Part shown: positions 22,042 to 34,557 of the stretch, piece by piece
How the letters are laid out: each line of letters starts with the position of its first letter
How positions within the stretch are numbered: the stretch's first letter is position 1
Assembly: GCF_902167145.1 (NCBI RefSeq)
Contig: NC_050098.1
Coordinates: 112,692,207 to 112,756,206 of the forward strand
Direction: 5' to 3'
DNA: 64,000 bases
Source: Zea mays
Lineage: Eukaryota > Streptophyta > Magnoliopsida > Poales > Poaceae
The notes under the pieces: generated by a model
Databases searched by the model: none
What the model was told of the DNA's origin: nothing
What the model saw: the letters and a program-made list of their open reading frames with translations, nothing else
Program-made: the position numbers and the translations under genes

Positions 22042-23405
22042 GTGGTTAGGGATTTTCTGGATGTCTTTCCAGAGGAGTTACTAGGGATGCCACCAGATAG
22101 GGAAGTTGAATTTGTCATTGATCTCTTACCTGGGACTAGTCCTACTTCCAAACGGCCATACATGATGTCTGTAGAAGAGTTAAAAGAACTTAAGAAGCAG
22201 TTAACAGAGTTGCAAGAGGCTGGGTACATTCGACCGATTTCTTCACCTTGTGGAGCGTCAGTTCTGTTTGTACAGAAGAAGGATGGATCACACCGGATGT
22301 GTGTGGATTATAGGTCCCTTAATGATGTTACTGTGAAGAACAAGTACCCATTACCCCGCATTGAGGATTTATTTGATCAGATGAGAGGTGCTAGGGTATT
22401 CTCAAAGATTGATCTCCGATCGGGCTACCATCAAATGAAGATTAGGCCATCGAATATTCCCAAGACAGCGTTTTCGACTCGATATGGATTATATGAGTTC
22501 ACGGTTATGTCACTTGGACTAACTAATGCACCAGCTTATTTTATGAATTTGATGAATAAGGTGTTTATGGAGTATTTGGACAGATTCATCGTAGTATTCA
22601 TCGACGATATTCTTATTTATTCCAAGAGTGAGAGTGAGCATGAGGAACATCTGAGATTGGTGCTACAGAAGCTACGAGATAATCAACTCTATGCCAAGTA
22701 TAGCAAATGCGAGTTCTGGATTGACGAGGTGCCATTCCTTGGACATATCATTTCTAATGGAGGGATATCAGTGGATCCTGCTAAAGTCAAGGAGATAATG
22801 GCGTGGAGCGTACCCACTACAGTTACGGAGATTCGGAGTTTCTTGGGACTAGCAGGATACTATTGGAGATTTATTGAAGGATTTTCTAAGATTGCTAAAC
22901 CTATGACCTCGCTTCTGGAGAAGGGAAGAGAGTTTAAGTGGGATGAGAAGTGTCAAGATAGCTTTAACCAACTGAAGTTGAGATTGATGTCACCCCAGTG
23001 TTGGTTATGCCAGATCTACAGAAGGGATTTGACATTTATTGTGATGCCTATGGCCAAGGCTTGGGATGTGTACTTATGCAAGAAGGACACATGATTGCCT
23101 ACGCGTCTCGTCAGTTGCGGAAACATGAGTTGAACTACCCCACTCATGATTTAGAACTGTCAGCCGTAGTGCATGCGCTTAAGATATGGAGGCATTATAT
23201 CATGGAAACCAAGTGCCAAGTGTACACAGATCATAAAAGTTTGAAGTATATATTCACTCGGAAGGATCGCAACCTTAGGCAACGCCGATGGTTGGAGCTT
23301 ATTAAGGATTATGATTTGGAAATTCACTGTCACCCAGGCAAGGTGAATTTGGTTGTAGATGCCTTGAGTCGAAAGGAGCACATTCATTCAACTATTGTTG
23401 CCTAG
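22042..23405 (+). pseudogene. chromovirus reverse transcriptase and RNase H
   Basis: RT runs from '[20 protein letters not shown]' with all expected blocks: C-V-D-Y-R-S-L-N, '[14 protein letters not shown]', the catalytic [10 protein letters not shown] (about 22595-22625) and F-L-G-H. The frame shifts near 22990-23000 and continues as RNase H ([30 protein letters not shown]). A UAG at 23403-23405 follows V-A, where a Gln codon would be usual. RNA-templated DNA synthesis is the family role; this copy is inactive. Confidence 0.85.
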
Positions 23406-24892
23406 CTACCCGATGAGATTGTTGAGGATTTCATGAGACTTAACCTGGGAATAGTTGCTCACACTGAAGGAGTTACTATTGATGTGGAACCTACCTTGGA
23501 GCAAGAAATCCGCAAAGGACAGATTGGTGATGCTAAGAGATTAAGGATCTGATTACTGAAGGTTGAGGTCTGGAATTCACGGGAGATGAGCAAGGCACCG
23601 TATGGTTCAAGGACAGGATATGTGTTCTAGAGATTGATAGCCTTCGTGAGACTATTTTAAAGGAGGCCCATGACTCAAATTATTCTAATCATCCTGGTAG
23701 CACTAAGATGTATCAGGATTTGAAGCAGAAATACTATACTGATGGTATGGACTGAAGAGAGATGTGGCTGTGCATGTGGCTATGTGCGATGTGTGTCAAA
23801 GAGTTAAGGCCAAACACCAAAGACCAGCTGGACTATTATACCTATTAAATATACCCGATGGAAGTAGGAAGAGATTGGTATGGACTTCATTACTGGATTG
23901 CCTCGCACCTCGAAAGGATATGATTCTATATGGGTTATTGTGGATAGACTGACCAAAGTGGCTCATTTCGTTCCGGTCAAGACTACTTATAAGTTATCTC
24001 AATTGGCAGAGTTATATATGGCTCAGATTGTGTCTCTACACGGTGTACCGAAGAAGATCGTTTCAGATAGAGGATCACAATTTACCTCCAGATTTTGGAA
24101 AAGATTTCATGAGAATTTGGATACGAAGTTGAATGTTAGTTCGGCCTACCATCCTCAGACTAATGGACAGACTGAAAGGACTAATCAAGTATTAGAGGAC
24201 ATGTTGAGAGCTTGTGCCCTTCAGCATGGTAGTAGTTGGGACAAGAGTCTACCTTATGCTGAGTTCTCATATAATAATAGTTACCAGGCTAGTCTGAAGA
24301 TGTCACCGTTCGAGGCTCTATATGGCAGGAAGTGCAGGACTCCTCTATATGGGGACCAGACTGGAGGAAGATAGTTCTTTGGACCTGAACTTATTCAAGA
24401 AGCAGAAGAACAAGTCCGTATAATCCGGGAGAATTTGAGGGTAGCTGAGACCAGGCAAAAGAGCTATGCTGATAATAGAAGGAGACCACTGGAATTTGAG
24501 GAAGGAGATCATGTGTACCTCAAGGTGTCACCACTGCATGGGATGAGGAGATTCAAAGTTAAGGCCAAATTGTCCCCCGCTTTATTGGACCATTAAGAGT
24601 TTTTAGGCGAGTTGGGGAGATGGCATACCAACTCGAGTTACCTGATAATCTATCTGATGTGCATAATGTATTTCATGTGTCTCAACTTAAGAAGTGCCTC
24701 CATGTCCTTGAGGAACAATTACCAATGGATGAACTCAGTGTTCAGGGTGATTTGACTTACACGGAGTATCCTATCAAGATTCTAGACACTTTGACTCGAG
24801 TTACAAGAAATAAAGTTATTAATATGTGCAAAGTGCAATGGAGTCATCATGGAGAAGATGAAGCTACTTGGGAGAGAGAAGAAGAGCTTTGA
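23406..24892 (+). pseudogene. chromovirus integrase with chromodomain
   Basis: An HHCC zinc-binding end (H-x-S-N-Y-S-N-H ... C-D-V-C-Q) lies near 23665-23800. The D,D-35-E core follows in a second frame: M-D-F-I-T-G-L-P, V-S-D-R-G-S-Q-F-T and H-P-Q-T-N-G-Q-T-E-R (23880-24190). A stop lies at 24372-24374. The G-x-x-R-F C-terminal motif follows, and then a CR-type chromodomain ending in 'KVQWSHHGEDEATWEREEEL' at 24892. Several frameshifts and stops divide it. Chromodomains in this clade are thought to steer integration to marked chromatin. Confidence 0.85.
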
Positions 24893-24965
24893 ATATATTT
24901 TCCTCACCTTTCCCTAGTCCTTCCTAAATCTCGAGGACGAGATTCTTGTTAAGGGGGGTAGGATT

Positions 24966-27463
24966 TGTAATACTCAAAATTGTATACAAGGAATATAGAG
25001 AGGTCTTCTCATTTTGTGTGCCATATTTTCATCATAAAAAGAGCACACATATAATTAAGAGTGAGTAATTAAAACAAATGATACTAAAATAAGAGAATGT
25101 GCATCTTGTTGGAGTTTTGTTTGTTCATTTAATATAATAACAATAAATGAATAAAAATATAACAATGATAATGAGGTGAAGAATTAAAAGAAAAGGGGAG
25201 AAAAGAAAGAAGAGTATATAATATAAAGAAAAAAATTATTTTCAAAATTTGTACTTCTTAATTTCATAAAAATAATAGAGAATAAATTTAGCACAAGTTT
25301 GAATTCAAATTTGAATTCAAAATGAACTTAGAAATAGAGAAAAGAGAATAAAAAAAGAAAAAAAGATAAAAAGCTGCGCTAGGGCTGACTCTCTCCTTTT
25401 CGGCCCACAAACCCCACACCATCGCGCGGCCCAACTCCTTATCTGCCGCGCGTGCGGCCTACTTCCATGCGGGGCCCTCTGCTCAGTCTCATGGGCGCGC
25501 GCTCGTGCCTTTGCGCTCACAGACGTGTGGGACCATCCGATCAGTGTCACCACCTTCTTTGTCATGGCCGTCGTGCTCGGTCCGAACTCCCCGCCGCGGT
25601 GACCAGGATTCTTCCACGAATTCGGCCTCGGCCGTTGCATCCTTGACCACCTGGCGCCAATATAATGCTTGCGGCCTCCTTCACGCGTTCGCCCGTCCCT
25701 TATAGGAAGCCAGAACCAACCACAACACGAGAATTGCACGGAAGAAGGGTTATCGCCGCCCCGGTGCCATGGACTGGTGCCCCGGCGTCGCCTCAACCCT
25801 AGTATGACCTACCCCTGTCTTCGCCTTCAAATTCATGATGCGTAGTACCGATTCATGTAGGTCGACATACACTGGGGGGGTCGGGAATTGCTTGTCGACG
25901 TTGCGCACGGTGGTGGATTTGCGCCTCACCGTGGGTGCAGTGGGGTATGGTGTTTCTCCCAATTAGGAGACCTCGATCCGACCCATGGTGTACCAGTAAG
26001 TATATAGCGCCCTTGGGAAGTGTACGTAGGCGTAGGGGGTTGAGAGAGTGGTGGAGCAAGAATGGCGCCGCCGTGCAGCAGAGAGGTGGGGGAAAGCTGC
26101 CGCGCTGGTGTAGGATTGGAGAAGAAACAGCCTGAGCCGGTGATCGCTCTCTAGGTGGCTCAGATTAGATCTAGTTTCATTAAACCGTGGTCGTGGATCT
26201 CGGATCCAGCGGCTAGTATCGTGTACCGCTTCAGTTTAAGTTATATATCATCTGTGCCATTCATTATCGATCGGACGCTCACGATTAGATCTTACCCCTT
26301 CGCCCTACCATTTTTACATAAGAGACCTTATGAAATTAGAAAATCAACCCGCCGCCCCGTTCTGATGTGCTCTGTGTCTGGGATGTCTTACACCAAGGCC
26401 CCTGCCTTTCTCAGATTTAATGCACCCACTCCAAAGCCTATTTAAATTGAATAAGTGAATTAGAAAATAGATTTTTAATATGAAAATAATTACTAGAACT
26501 TATTTAATTCATAGAAAATCCATTTTTAGTCCAAATTACTCCATTCCAGTCTCTAAAATTTTGTAATACTATTCTCTATCACTTAGAGTCTCTGTTTTGA
26601 CATGAAAACAATAAAAAATTAATTTCCCACTTAATCCTATTTCAAGCACATAAAACCTTTGGAAATTCATAATTTAAAATCTATAACTCTAAAATTAACG
26701 ATTCTTGTTCCTAAGATGTTATTTTAATGTGTAGATTATTATTATGTATTTTGTTCACATGTTTGGTGTGATGTTAATTTTCTCTATATACTGTGCTTGT
26801 TTGTATTGTGGCGAGTAGAAGAGCCTATGACTGAGGATCCTGGTGCCCAGCAGATATAAGTTGCTGAGCAGGAGCTCATTGAAGGCAAGTTGTGCCCTTG
26901 ACCACTTTTGTTACCCAATAATGTTCTTTATTATCACTATTCAATACATAGGTTTAATTTTGATGGGACCCAATAGGTCACCCTAGTCTGTTTATCCATG
27001 TTTCCTTGTTTACCCCTAAATCACTTGGGTAGCTTTGCTATTGCTTTACATGGTTTTGGGATAATATTTCATTATATCCATGTTCCAATTATTTTGTTAT
27101 TCTATTTATGTTCATGTCAAGATCATTAATGTTAATTGGAACATGGAGCTTAACTTGAGAAACACGTGCCACCATAAGGGTGGAATGGGATGCCCTTGGC
27201 TTACTAATTAGGAAAGCTAGTGGAAGACTACCTTACCTGAAAGAGGCAAGGGCAGTAGGGGAGTTACATGCAAGGAGGTTCTCGGGTTGATTTTGCTGCG
27301 ATGGCGGTCAGACGGGGATTCTTGCAAGTGCTCTTCCCATAAACTGTAGTGGGTTTTCGGAAGCTAGTGGAACTTTGGAAAGGTCTCATAGTGTTTCCCT
27401 GCCTCGTTTCCTTGGTAGAGGTGTATGGGAGTCGCGATCCCTTGGCAGGTGGGTAACATGACT
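24966..27463 (+). repeat. truncated 3' LTR of the chromovirus
   Basis: Begins TGTAATACTC after the purine tract AAGGGGGGTAGG and matches the 5' LTR up to about 20697. At 27463/27464 it changes abruptly ('gggtaacatgact' then 'catcgagc') into the end of the Grande-like LTR. Confidence 0.85.
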
Positions 27464-27627
27464 CATCGAGCTTACACCTATACAAAATCGTCCACTGTCT
27501 CTCATGCATCTAGCGCGAACCATCGAGCTACAGTCGGTAACACCGTCCTACTCCAAAAAGCACCTCGAGGGGCAACCCCGGGTGCGCGGTCGGACCCAAA
27601 ACACCGACAGCTGGCGCGCCAGGTATC
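27464..27627 (+). repeat. 146-bp remnant of the Grande-like 5' LTR plus primer site
   Basis: 27464-27609 matches the last ~150 bp of the 3' LTR (40908-41058), including the shared ACCTATACAAAATCGTCCAC and the end CACCGACA. TGGCGCGCCAGGTA follows at 27612-27625 in primer-binding-site position. The same primer-site core is found reversed next to the element 3 LTR (56552-56567). Confidence 0.85.
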
Positions 27628-27993
27628 GAGGTTGTGTCACTGATCCAAGCTAGCTCAGTGGCCGTCACTTTCCAGCACAAGATCGTCCTCCGCCCTGGGT
27701 CTGTGTTCTGCTTCAGAACCATTTCGTCCGTAGCAGATGAAGAAGGATCTCTACATCGCATCGCGGATCCACCGGAGAGAAAGTCTTCCTCAAAAATCTC
27801 CAGGAAAGTCGGAGCGAAGTAGGAAAAAGCGCAACCTCCAGCGCTCCGAGCAAAGACCACCTTCAGCAAGCTAAGAGCCGAGGGTCCGTCTACCTGGAGA
27901 ACTCCGCTGTCCACCTCTCCGACGAAAAAATGGACACGGATCACAAGGAAAAAGGAAGCGAACAAGGCAAAGGATTGTCAAACTGCTCTTTCG

Positions 27994-29808
27994 GTGCCTC
28001 CGTCCTCAAAGGAGAACGGAAAGAAGCTCGTCACAGCGGCAGTTCCATTCTACACCGACGTTCTCTTCATCGGGAGAGTGGAGTCGCCCCCCGTCTCCAA
28101 CGATGAACCAACTGCACCCGGGGAAGAACCTCCTCAGCGGGAATCCCACCGACGAAGGAACCGATGCCGAAATATTCGGCGACATCACAAGGCCGGAGAG
28201 CGAGACCCGGCGCAGCCCGTATCACGAGACGAGGTCTCGGAGATAGGAGAAACTCCAGAAGAATGGGTCTACAGGGAAAGGAGGAATTCCCGACGATGTG
28301 ACCGTCGGCAAGCTCAAGAGAAGGCTGAGCAGGAAGCGTGGCAACGCCGAGAGAATCCACTTTTCGGACGCAACCTGAACCCCGACTTCGCCCGGGCCAT
28401 GAACACACCAAGTGAAGTCGGTGAAGTATTGGCTCGGATAGCCGATGGCCTCCCCTGGACTCCAGACGCCGAGGGCTATCGGCAGCTGTTCACTCGGGCA
28501 GCCAACCACCTTCTACCTCTCGCTCATCCGCCGAGTGATCTACGACACGCCATCAATAGTCGGTGAGACGCACGGAGCTCCATCAACGCCTCGCGTGAAT
28601 GACGACACGAGAACAAGATCCGGCGCCGAGAAGAATATGACCGGGATCACGACATCCCTGCACGGAGTCAGGCCACCAGAACTGAGTCGGCAACGGCTTC
28701 AACTGGTGGCATGGCCCGGGGACGGTCGAGGCACCACGACAACCACTCCCCTCCCCGGGACAGACATCATCATCGACGACAGGAGGACACGTGTGGGGTA
28801 TCGGTGCTCACTCCACGCCTCAGGGCCATTCAATGGCCCCTAACTTCAAAGTCTCCAACGTCGACAAGTACGAGCCTAAGCAGGATCCGGGAGGCTGGTT
28901 GGTCGTTTACACCACCGCCGCCCGAGCCACTGGGGCAACCGAAGATGTGATGAACGCATACTTGCCTATCATCCTCGGGCAGGACGCACTGCAATGGCTG
29001 CGACACCTACCCTGACACTGCATCGACGACTGGAGCGACTTCAGTCGGCGCTTCACCGCCAACTTCCAATCTCTCTCTGACAAACCGGCGCAACCATGGA
29101 ACCTCAAATCCATCAAGCACCGAGGGGATGAGACTCTCCGGTCATACCTTAAAAGATTTCAGACCATGATAAATTGTATCCCCGAGGTCGTAGAAGCAGC
29201 AGTGATCGAGGACTTCTACCGGGGATCTAATGACTCGGCCTTCGTCCGCGCCATACTGCAGAAAGCACCAACTACCTCCGAGCAGCTGTTCCGGGAAGCC
29301 GACCTCTACATCACCGCCAACGAACGAGCTCAGGACCTCATCGGAGGAGTAAAGCCTGCACCGGCGGCACCGCGACGCGACACGAACCAACAACCCGACA
29401 AACGTTTGGAGAAGAGGCCTCGCAAAGAAGTCCACGCCGCCAGACCACCCGCCTCTCACGCCCGAGGAGGACCTCGCGGAGGCGAACACACACTGGACAA
29501 CATCCTCAATGCCCAGTGCCCGTACCACAAGGACATGCGCCACACCCTTCGGAACTGCAGAGACTTCAAGCATTCCGTGGGGAACGGCCGACCCTTCCAA
29601 CCTCTGCCGCCTCCCCCACCACGAGGAGGACCTGGAGAACCTCGACAACCCCAACAGCACGAGGGGGGAGGAGGTGGAGCCTTCCCATGCGACGACAGAG
29701 AAGTCAACGTCATCTTCGGCGGACATGGGTCGCAAGAAAGCAAGAGGCAACAAAAGCTCAACGACCGTCAGATACTGCTGGCGACCGTTGGTCCTCCCGC
29801 CCTGTATT
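27994..29808 (+). pseudogene. Grande-like gag, frameshifted
   Basis: An N-terminal frame (27994-28566) is basic and charged. Frames then change, and the capsid-like core lies at 28791-29808: 'QDALQWLRHLP', a UGA at 29013-29015, 'WSDFSRRFTANFQSLSDKPA', and 'ETLRSYLKRFQTMINCIPEV'. The C-terminal part has arginine/proline-rich stretches and C-P-Y-H-K-D ... L-R-N-C, a nucleocapsid-like C-H-C cluster shared with element 3. UGA at 29808-29810 ends the frame just before the protease region. Gag builds the particle in which reverse transcription occurs; this copy is broken. Confidence 0.7.
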
Positions 29809-29810
29809 GA

Positions 29811-30502
29811 TGGTCCGAGCACCCGATCACCTTCACTCGGGCGGATCAGTGGCTCAACTTCGACCACCCGGGCAAGTACCCGCTCCTCGTCGATCCGGTG
29901 ATCCAAGAAAGCAAGGTAAAAAAGGTACTAGTGGACGGGGGAAGCAACATCAACGTCACCTTCCCCCGGACACTCCAAGGCTTGGGAGTTCCCATAAAGA
30001 GCTCCACGAGTCGGACACTCCTTTCTTTGGCATCGTGCCGACTGAAGGAGAATATCCACTGGGACACATCTACATGCCGGTCACCTTCGAAACTCCGGAA
30101 AACTACAGAACCGAGTTCCTGAGGTTCGAGGTGGCAAACTTCGACTACGGGTACAACGCCATCATTGGCAGGCCAGGATTGGCAATGTTCATGGCCATTC
30201 CACATTATACGTACATGATATTGAAGATGCCAGGACCACAAGGAATCATAGCTATGCGCGCTGACTTCCAAGGCGCCGCAGAATGTTTCCGAGTGGCCAT
30301 TCAGGCGGCCCTCACCATCAAACCGTAAGCAACTTCTTCTACGTAGGCGATCTCAAAGCCTGAGGAAGACCTCGCGGTGCCCGCGAATGAAGCTCAAGCC
30401 GTGACCTCTATGCAGCCGACCGAAGAAACCAAGAGAATCAACCTCGGGTTCGCCGATGAGCACAAGACTGCCGTCATCAGCTCCAGCCTGGATGACAAAT
30501 AG
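29811..30502 (+). pseudogene. Grande-like protease region ending at a UAG
   Basis: The aspartic protease motif K-V-L-V-D-G-G-S-N-I-N (about 29918-29955) is present, with D-G-G replacing the D-T/S-G of most retroviral-type enzymes, as in element 3 (M-D-G-G-N-S-L-N). A frame change follows, and the later half reads 'YNAIIGRPGLAMF' and 'MPGPQGIIAMRADFQG' to 30325. The RT-proximal linker 30362-30499 is open and ends AAA-UAG-GAA, with the UAG at 30500-30502 exactly where elements 1 and 3 also have one. Confidence 0.7.
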
Positions 30503-31689
30503 GAAGGCACGCTCGTCCAGTTTCTGCAAGATAACCGAGACGTGTTCGCATGGCAACCTACGGATATGCCGGGAGTCCCGAGAGAACTGGCCGAGCACAA
30601 ACTGAAGGTCTACCCCCAGGTGAGGCCGATCCGACAAAAAATACGTTGTTTCACGCCCGACAAGAGAGAAGCCATCCGTGCAGAGCTGGCTCGCTTGATC
30701 ACGGCCGGATTCATTAGAGAAGTGTTACATCCCGAGTGGTTGGCAAATCATGTTCTTGTACTGAAAAAAATAAAGTGGATTGGCGCATGTGCGTCGACTA
30801 TACAGATCTCAACAAACATTGTCCGAAGGATTCCTTCGGACTCCCTAGAATAGACCAAGTGGTAGACTCAACTGCTGGGTGTTCTATGTTGTCTTTCTTG
30901 GATTTCTATTCTGGATATCATCAGATCAGCTTAGCGAAAGAAGACGAGCAAAAGACAGCATTCATCACCCCGTTTGGAGCCTTCTGCTATACCTTCATGT
31001 CGTTCGACCTCAAAAACGCTGGAGCGACTTACCAGAGGGCTATTCAGACATGCTTAGCCGACCACTGGGGCAAGCGTGTGGAAGCTTATGTAGATGATGT
31101 GGTGATCAAGACAGAAAACTCAGAAAATTTCATTGAAGATTTACAGCTGGTCTTCAGCAATCTACGACGATATCGATGGAAACTCAATCCTGAAAAATGC
31201 GTCTTTGGAGTACCAGCAGGAAAGTTTCTCGGGTTTATTGTCAGCCACCGGGGAATTGAGGCTAATCCAGAAAAGATCGAGGCTATCATGAGAATGGAAG
31301 CACCACGATCACAAAAGAATGTACAAAGACTTACCGGATGCATGGCAGCCCTAAGCAGATCCATATCAAGGCTGGGAGAAAAAGGCTTACCGTTCTACAA
31401 GTTTCTCAAGAAGGTAGATAAGTTCCAGTGGACTTCAGAGGCTCAGGAAGCTCTAGACGCACTGAAGAAATTCCTGACAACACCACCAGTGCTAAAACCA
31501 CCGCGCCGAGCCATGCCGAGTCAGCCGGCCGAAGATCTGCTGTTATACATCTCTTGCACGACTCACGTGGTGAGCACCGCGTTAGTAGTCGAGCGAGCAG
31601 AAGAAGTACACGCGTACCCAGTGCAACATCCTGTCTATTTCATCAGTGAAGTCCTGGGTCCCTCGAAGAAGAAATACCCTCAAGTTTAG
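30503..31689 (+). pseudogene. Grande-like reverse transcriptase
   Basis: Begins 'VFAWQPTDMPGVPRELAEH' and enters RT. A frameshift near 30770 lies just before M-C-V-D-Y-T-D-L-N. Palm motifs follow: 'LSFLDFYSGYHQISL', the catalytic Y-V-D-D-V-V-I-K (about 31088-31112), and 'NPEKCVFGVPAGKFLGFIVS'. The first RNase H starts near 31520 and is cut by UAG at 31687-31689, the same codon position as a stop in element 3. Apart from one frameshift and the stops the RT is well preserved. Confidence 0.85.
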
Positions 31690-33686
31690 AAACTATTGTA
31701 TGCAGTACTTCTAACTGCACGCAAGCTCCGTCACTACTTCGACGATCACAAAGTCATAGTAGTCACTGGATTTCCAATAGGGGATATTCTCCACAATAAA
31801 GAAGCCATCGGAAGAATAGCCAAGTGGGCCTGTGAACTGGGAGCTCATGATATTGAGTTTCGACCTCGTACTGCAATCAAGACTCAAGCACTAGTTGACT
31901 TCGTATCAGAATGGACCGAGCAACAAGTGCTAGATAACCCGGAAACTACAGAAGTATGGCGAATGTATTTCGATGGCTCGTTGAAGCTGCAGGGGGCAGG
32001 TGCAGGGATCCTCTTCATCGCACCTAGAGGTGAACAACTCAAATATGCTCTTCAATTGTTATTCTCAGCGTCCAATAATGCAGCAGAATACAAAGCTTTG
32101 ATTCATGGACTGAACATTGCCATATCACTGGGCGTCAAGAGACTGAAGGTATATGGGGATTCTCTGGTGGTCATAAGTCAGATAAACAAAGAATGGGATT
32201 GCTCGAATGATTCCATGGGGAAATACTGCACTGCCGTCCGAAAGCTAGAAGACAAGTTTGAAGGGCTAGAATTTCATCATGTGGAGAGGGATCGCAACGC
32301 GGCCGCTGATGCATTGTCAAAGCTAGGATCCAGTCGGACTCAGGTCCCGCCTGGAGTCTTCATCCAAGAAGTACTGCGCCCGAGCATCTCATTAGATCGG
32401 GCAGAAGAATGCAATATTCTGAGCCAACCAGAGTCAGATTCTGATGATTGGAGGGAGCCGATCATCAGATACATAAAGAATGAGGAGGAGCCGGATGACA
32501 AAAATGCAGCAGAGTGTATTGCATGGCAGTCAGCTCACTACACTCTCATTGGGGAAACACTATACAGAAAGGGCGCGACAGGAGTCCTCATGAAATGCAT
32601 TCTTTCGGCTACTGGGAAGCAACTGCTGGATGAGGTCCATGCTGGGCAATGCGGGATACACGCAGCATCCAGGACTCTAGTTGGGAAGGTCTTCAGGTCT
32701 GGTTTCTACTGGCCAACAGCAAAGAGCGATGCAGCCGAGTTAGTCCAGAGATGCAAGGCTTGTCAGTACTTATAAAAACAGTAGCATTTACCAGCACAAT
32801 AACTGCAAACCATACCTGTAACTTGGTCGTTCGCGTGCTGGGGACTGGATATGATGGGACCCTTCAAGAAGGCTCAAGGAGGATACACTCATGTACTGGT
32901 TGCTATCAACAAATTCACTAAGTGGATAGAGTTCAAGCCCATTGCTTCTCTAACTTCAGCTAAGGCAATGGAATTCATACAAGACATAATATTCAGGTTT
33001 GGGATACCGAACAACATCATAACCGACCTAGGATCCAATTTTACTAGCTCAGAGTTCTTTGATTTCTGCGATAAAAAATGCATCCAGATCAAATATGCAT
33101 CAGTGGCACACCCAAGAGCCAACGGGCAGGTAGAAGGAGCCAACGGAATGATACTGGAAGCACTCAAAAAGAAAGTCTTCTACAAGAATGAAAAGTTCAC
33201 AGGAAAGTGGATCAGAGAGTTGCCGTATGTGGTCTGGAGGCTAAGAACTCAATCCAGCCGAGCTTTGCATGGAAACACTCCATTCTTCATGGTCTATGGT
33301 TCGGAGGCAGTGCTACCTGCTGATCTCAAGTTGGGGCACCAAGATTGATCTTCGAAAACATAGCTGAAGCCGAAGCTACTAGGCTGGAGGATGTTGATAT
33401 ACTAGAAGAGGAACAGTTGAATACGATGATTCAGTCAGCCCGGTATCAGCAAACTCTGAGGCGCTATCATGATAAGGCCATACGGCATCGATCCTTCACA
33501 TTGGGAGATCTCGTCCTCCGCCGAATTCTAACGGGGGAGGGACGGCACAAATTGTCGCCACTATGGGAAGGGCCATTCATAGTAGCAGAAGTCACTCGGC
33601 CTAGATCATATCGTCTTACTCAAATGGACGGCACGAAAATTGGGAACTCATGGAATATAGAACATCTCAGGAAGTTTTACCCCTAG
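31690..33686 (+). pseudogene. Grande-like RNase H, second RNase H-like domain and integrase
   Basis: From 31690 the remainder of the first RNase H (L-R-H-Y-F) is followed by 'AKWACELGAHDIEFRPRTAI'. A second RNase H fold is marked by M-Y-F-D-G-S, A-E-Y-K-A-L, Y-G-D-S-L-V-V and A-A-A-D-A-L-S-K-L; extra RNase H domains are known in Tat elements. The integrase zinc-binding end (C-K-A-C-Q) closes at a UAA at 32773-32775. After a frame change the D,D-35-E core appears (I-T-D-L-G-S-N-F-T, 'HPRANGQVEGANGMILEAL'). A further frameshift at 33345 leads to the L-R-K-F-Y-P end at 33686. The glycine in G-Q-V-E-G replaces the usual R of the E-R pair. Confidence 0.85.
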
Positions 33687-33809
33687 CTAGATTTCAAAAG
33701 CTATTGGGACGGCCTTGTATTCTGTAAATTGGGAAATACATCATCAATAAAAAGACTTCATTCTCAAAGGCACTCAAACTATTTACTGTCAACCTGCATG
33801 CTTACTCGA

Positions 33810-34335
33810 CTCAGGGTGACCACTATACCCTACTAATGGAGCAATCGACTTAAGTCGACGACGACTTAAGGCGGTGTGACATGCTCACGCTTACTTAACT
33901 CAGGGTGACCACTATACCCTACTAACGGAGCAATCGACTTAAGTCAGCGACGACTTAAGGCGGTGTGACATGCTCACGCTTACTTAACTCAGGGTGACCA
34001 CTATACCCTACTAACGGAGCAATCGACTTAAGTCGGCGACGACTTAAGGCGGTGTGACATGCTCACGCTTAGTTAACTCAGGGTGAGCACTATACCCTAC
34101 TAATGGAGCAATCGACTTAAGTCGGCGATGACTTAAGGAGGTGTGACATGCTCACACTTACTTAACTCAGGGTGACCACTATACCCTACTAACGGAGCAA
34201 TCGACTTAAGTGGGCGATGACTTAAGGCGGTGTGATATGCTCACACATAACTCAGGGTGACCACTATACCCTACTAACAGAGCAGTCGGTTTAAGTCGGA
34301 AGTGACTTAAATCGGCATGGCATGCTCACGTCTAC
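33810..34335 (+). repeat. 89-bp tandem array after pol
   Basis: Six copies begin CTCAGGGTGACCACTATACC at 33810, 33899, 33988, 34077, 34166 and 34251. The first four intervals are exactly 89 bp and the last is 85 bp. Each unit contains a short inverted repeat CGACTTAAGTCG. No coding potential is seen. 33690-33809 and 34336-34557 are non-coding flanks. Confidence 0.95.
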
Positions 34336-34557
34336 TCGATCCAACACAAGCACGTTTACGATTACTCATCTTGGGGCGATCTCTATGCCTCGCGAAATAA
34401 GAAGAAGTTTCAAAATCATCACATTGCACTTACTTCTGCAATTGTGACTACTGTTGGATTATAACAACAGGAAAATAATAACGGCAGTCAGTACTTTAAA
34501 CACTTTCTGACAGAATATTCGAGCACACTAACCACATACACAATGCATTCAGTGTTT

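Larger units (their letters stand above)
18199..27463 (+). mobile_element. Tekay/Prem1-like chromovirus, gag-less, 3' LTR truncated
   Basis: A complete 3129-bp 5' LTR (18199-21327), a Met-tRNA-type primer site, a pol remnant with chromodomain, and the first 2.5 kb of the 3' LTR (24966-27463). Gag is missing. The long LTRs, their TGTAATACTC start and GGGTGTGACA end, and the chromodomain place it in the Tekay/Del chromovirus clade. The LTRs differ by only a few percent by eye, so it is younger than its host element. The last 630 bp of the 3' LTR and the right target site are lost at the junction with the Grande-like element. Confidence 0.85.

Noticed and set aside
33810..34335. Regularly spaced repeats that could suggest a CRISPR array
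   Set aside because: The whole 89-bp unit is repeated without unique spacers, and the context is a plant retrotransposon.
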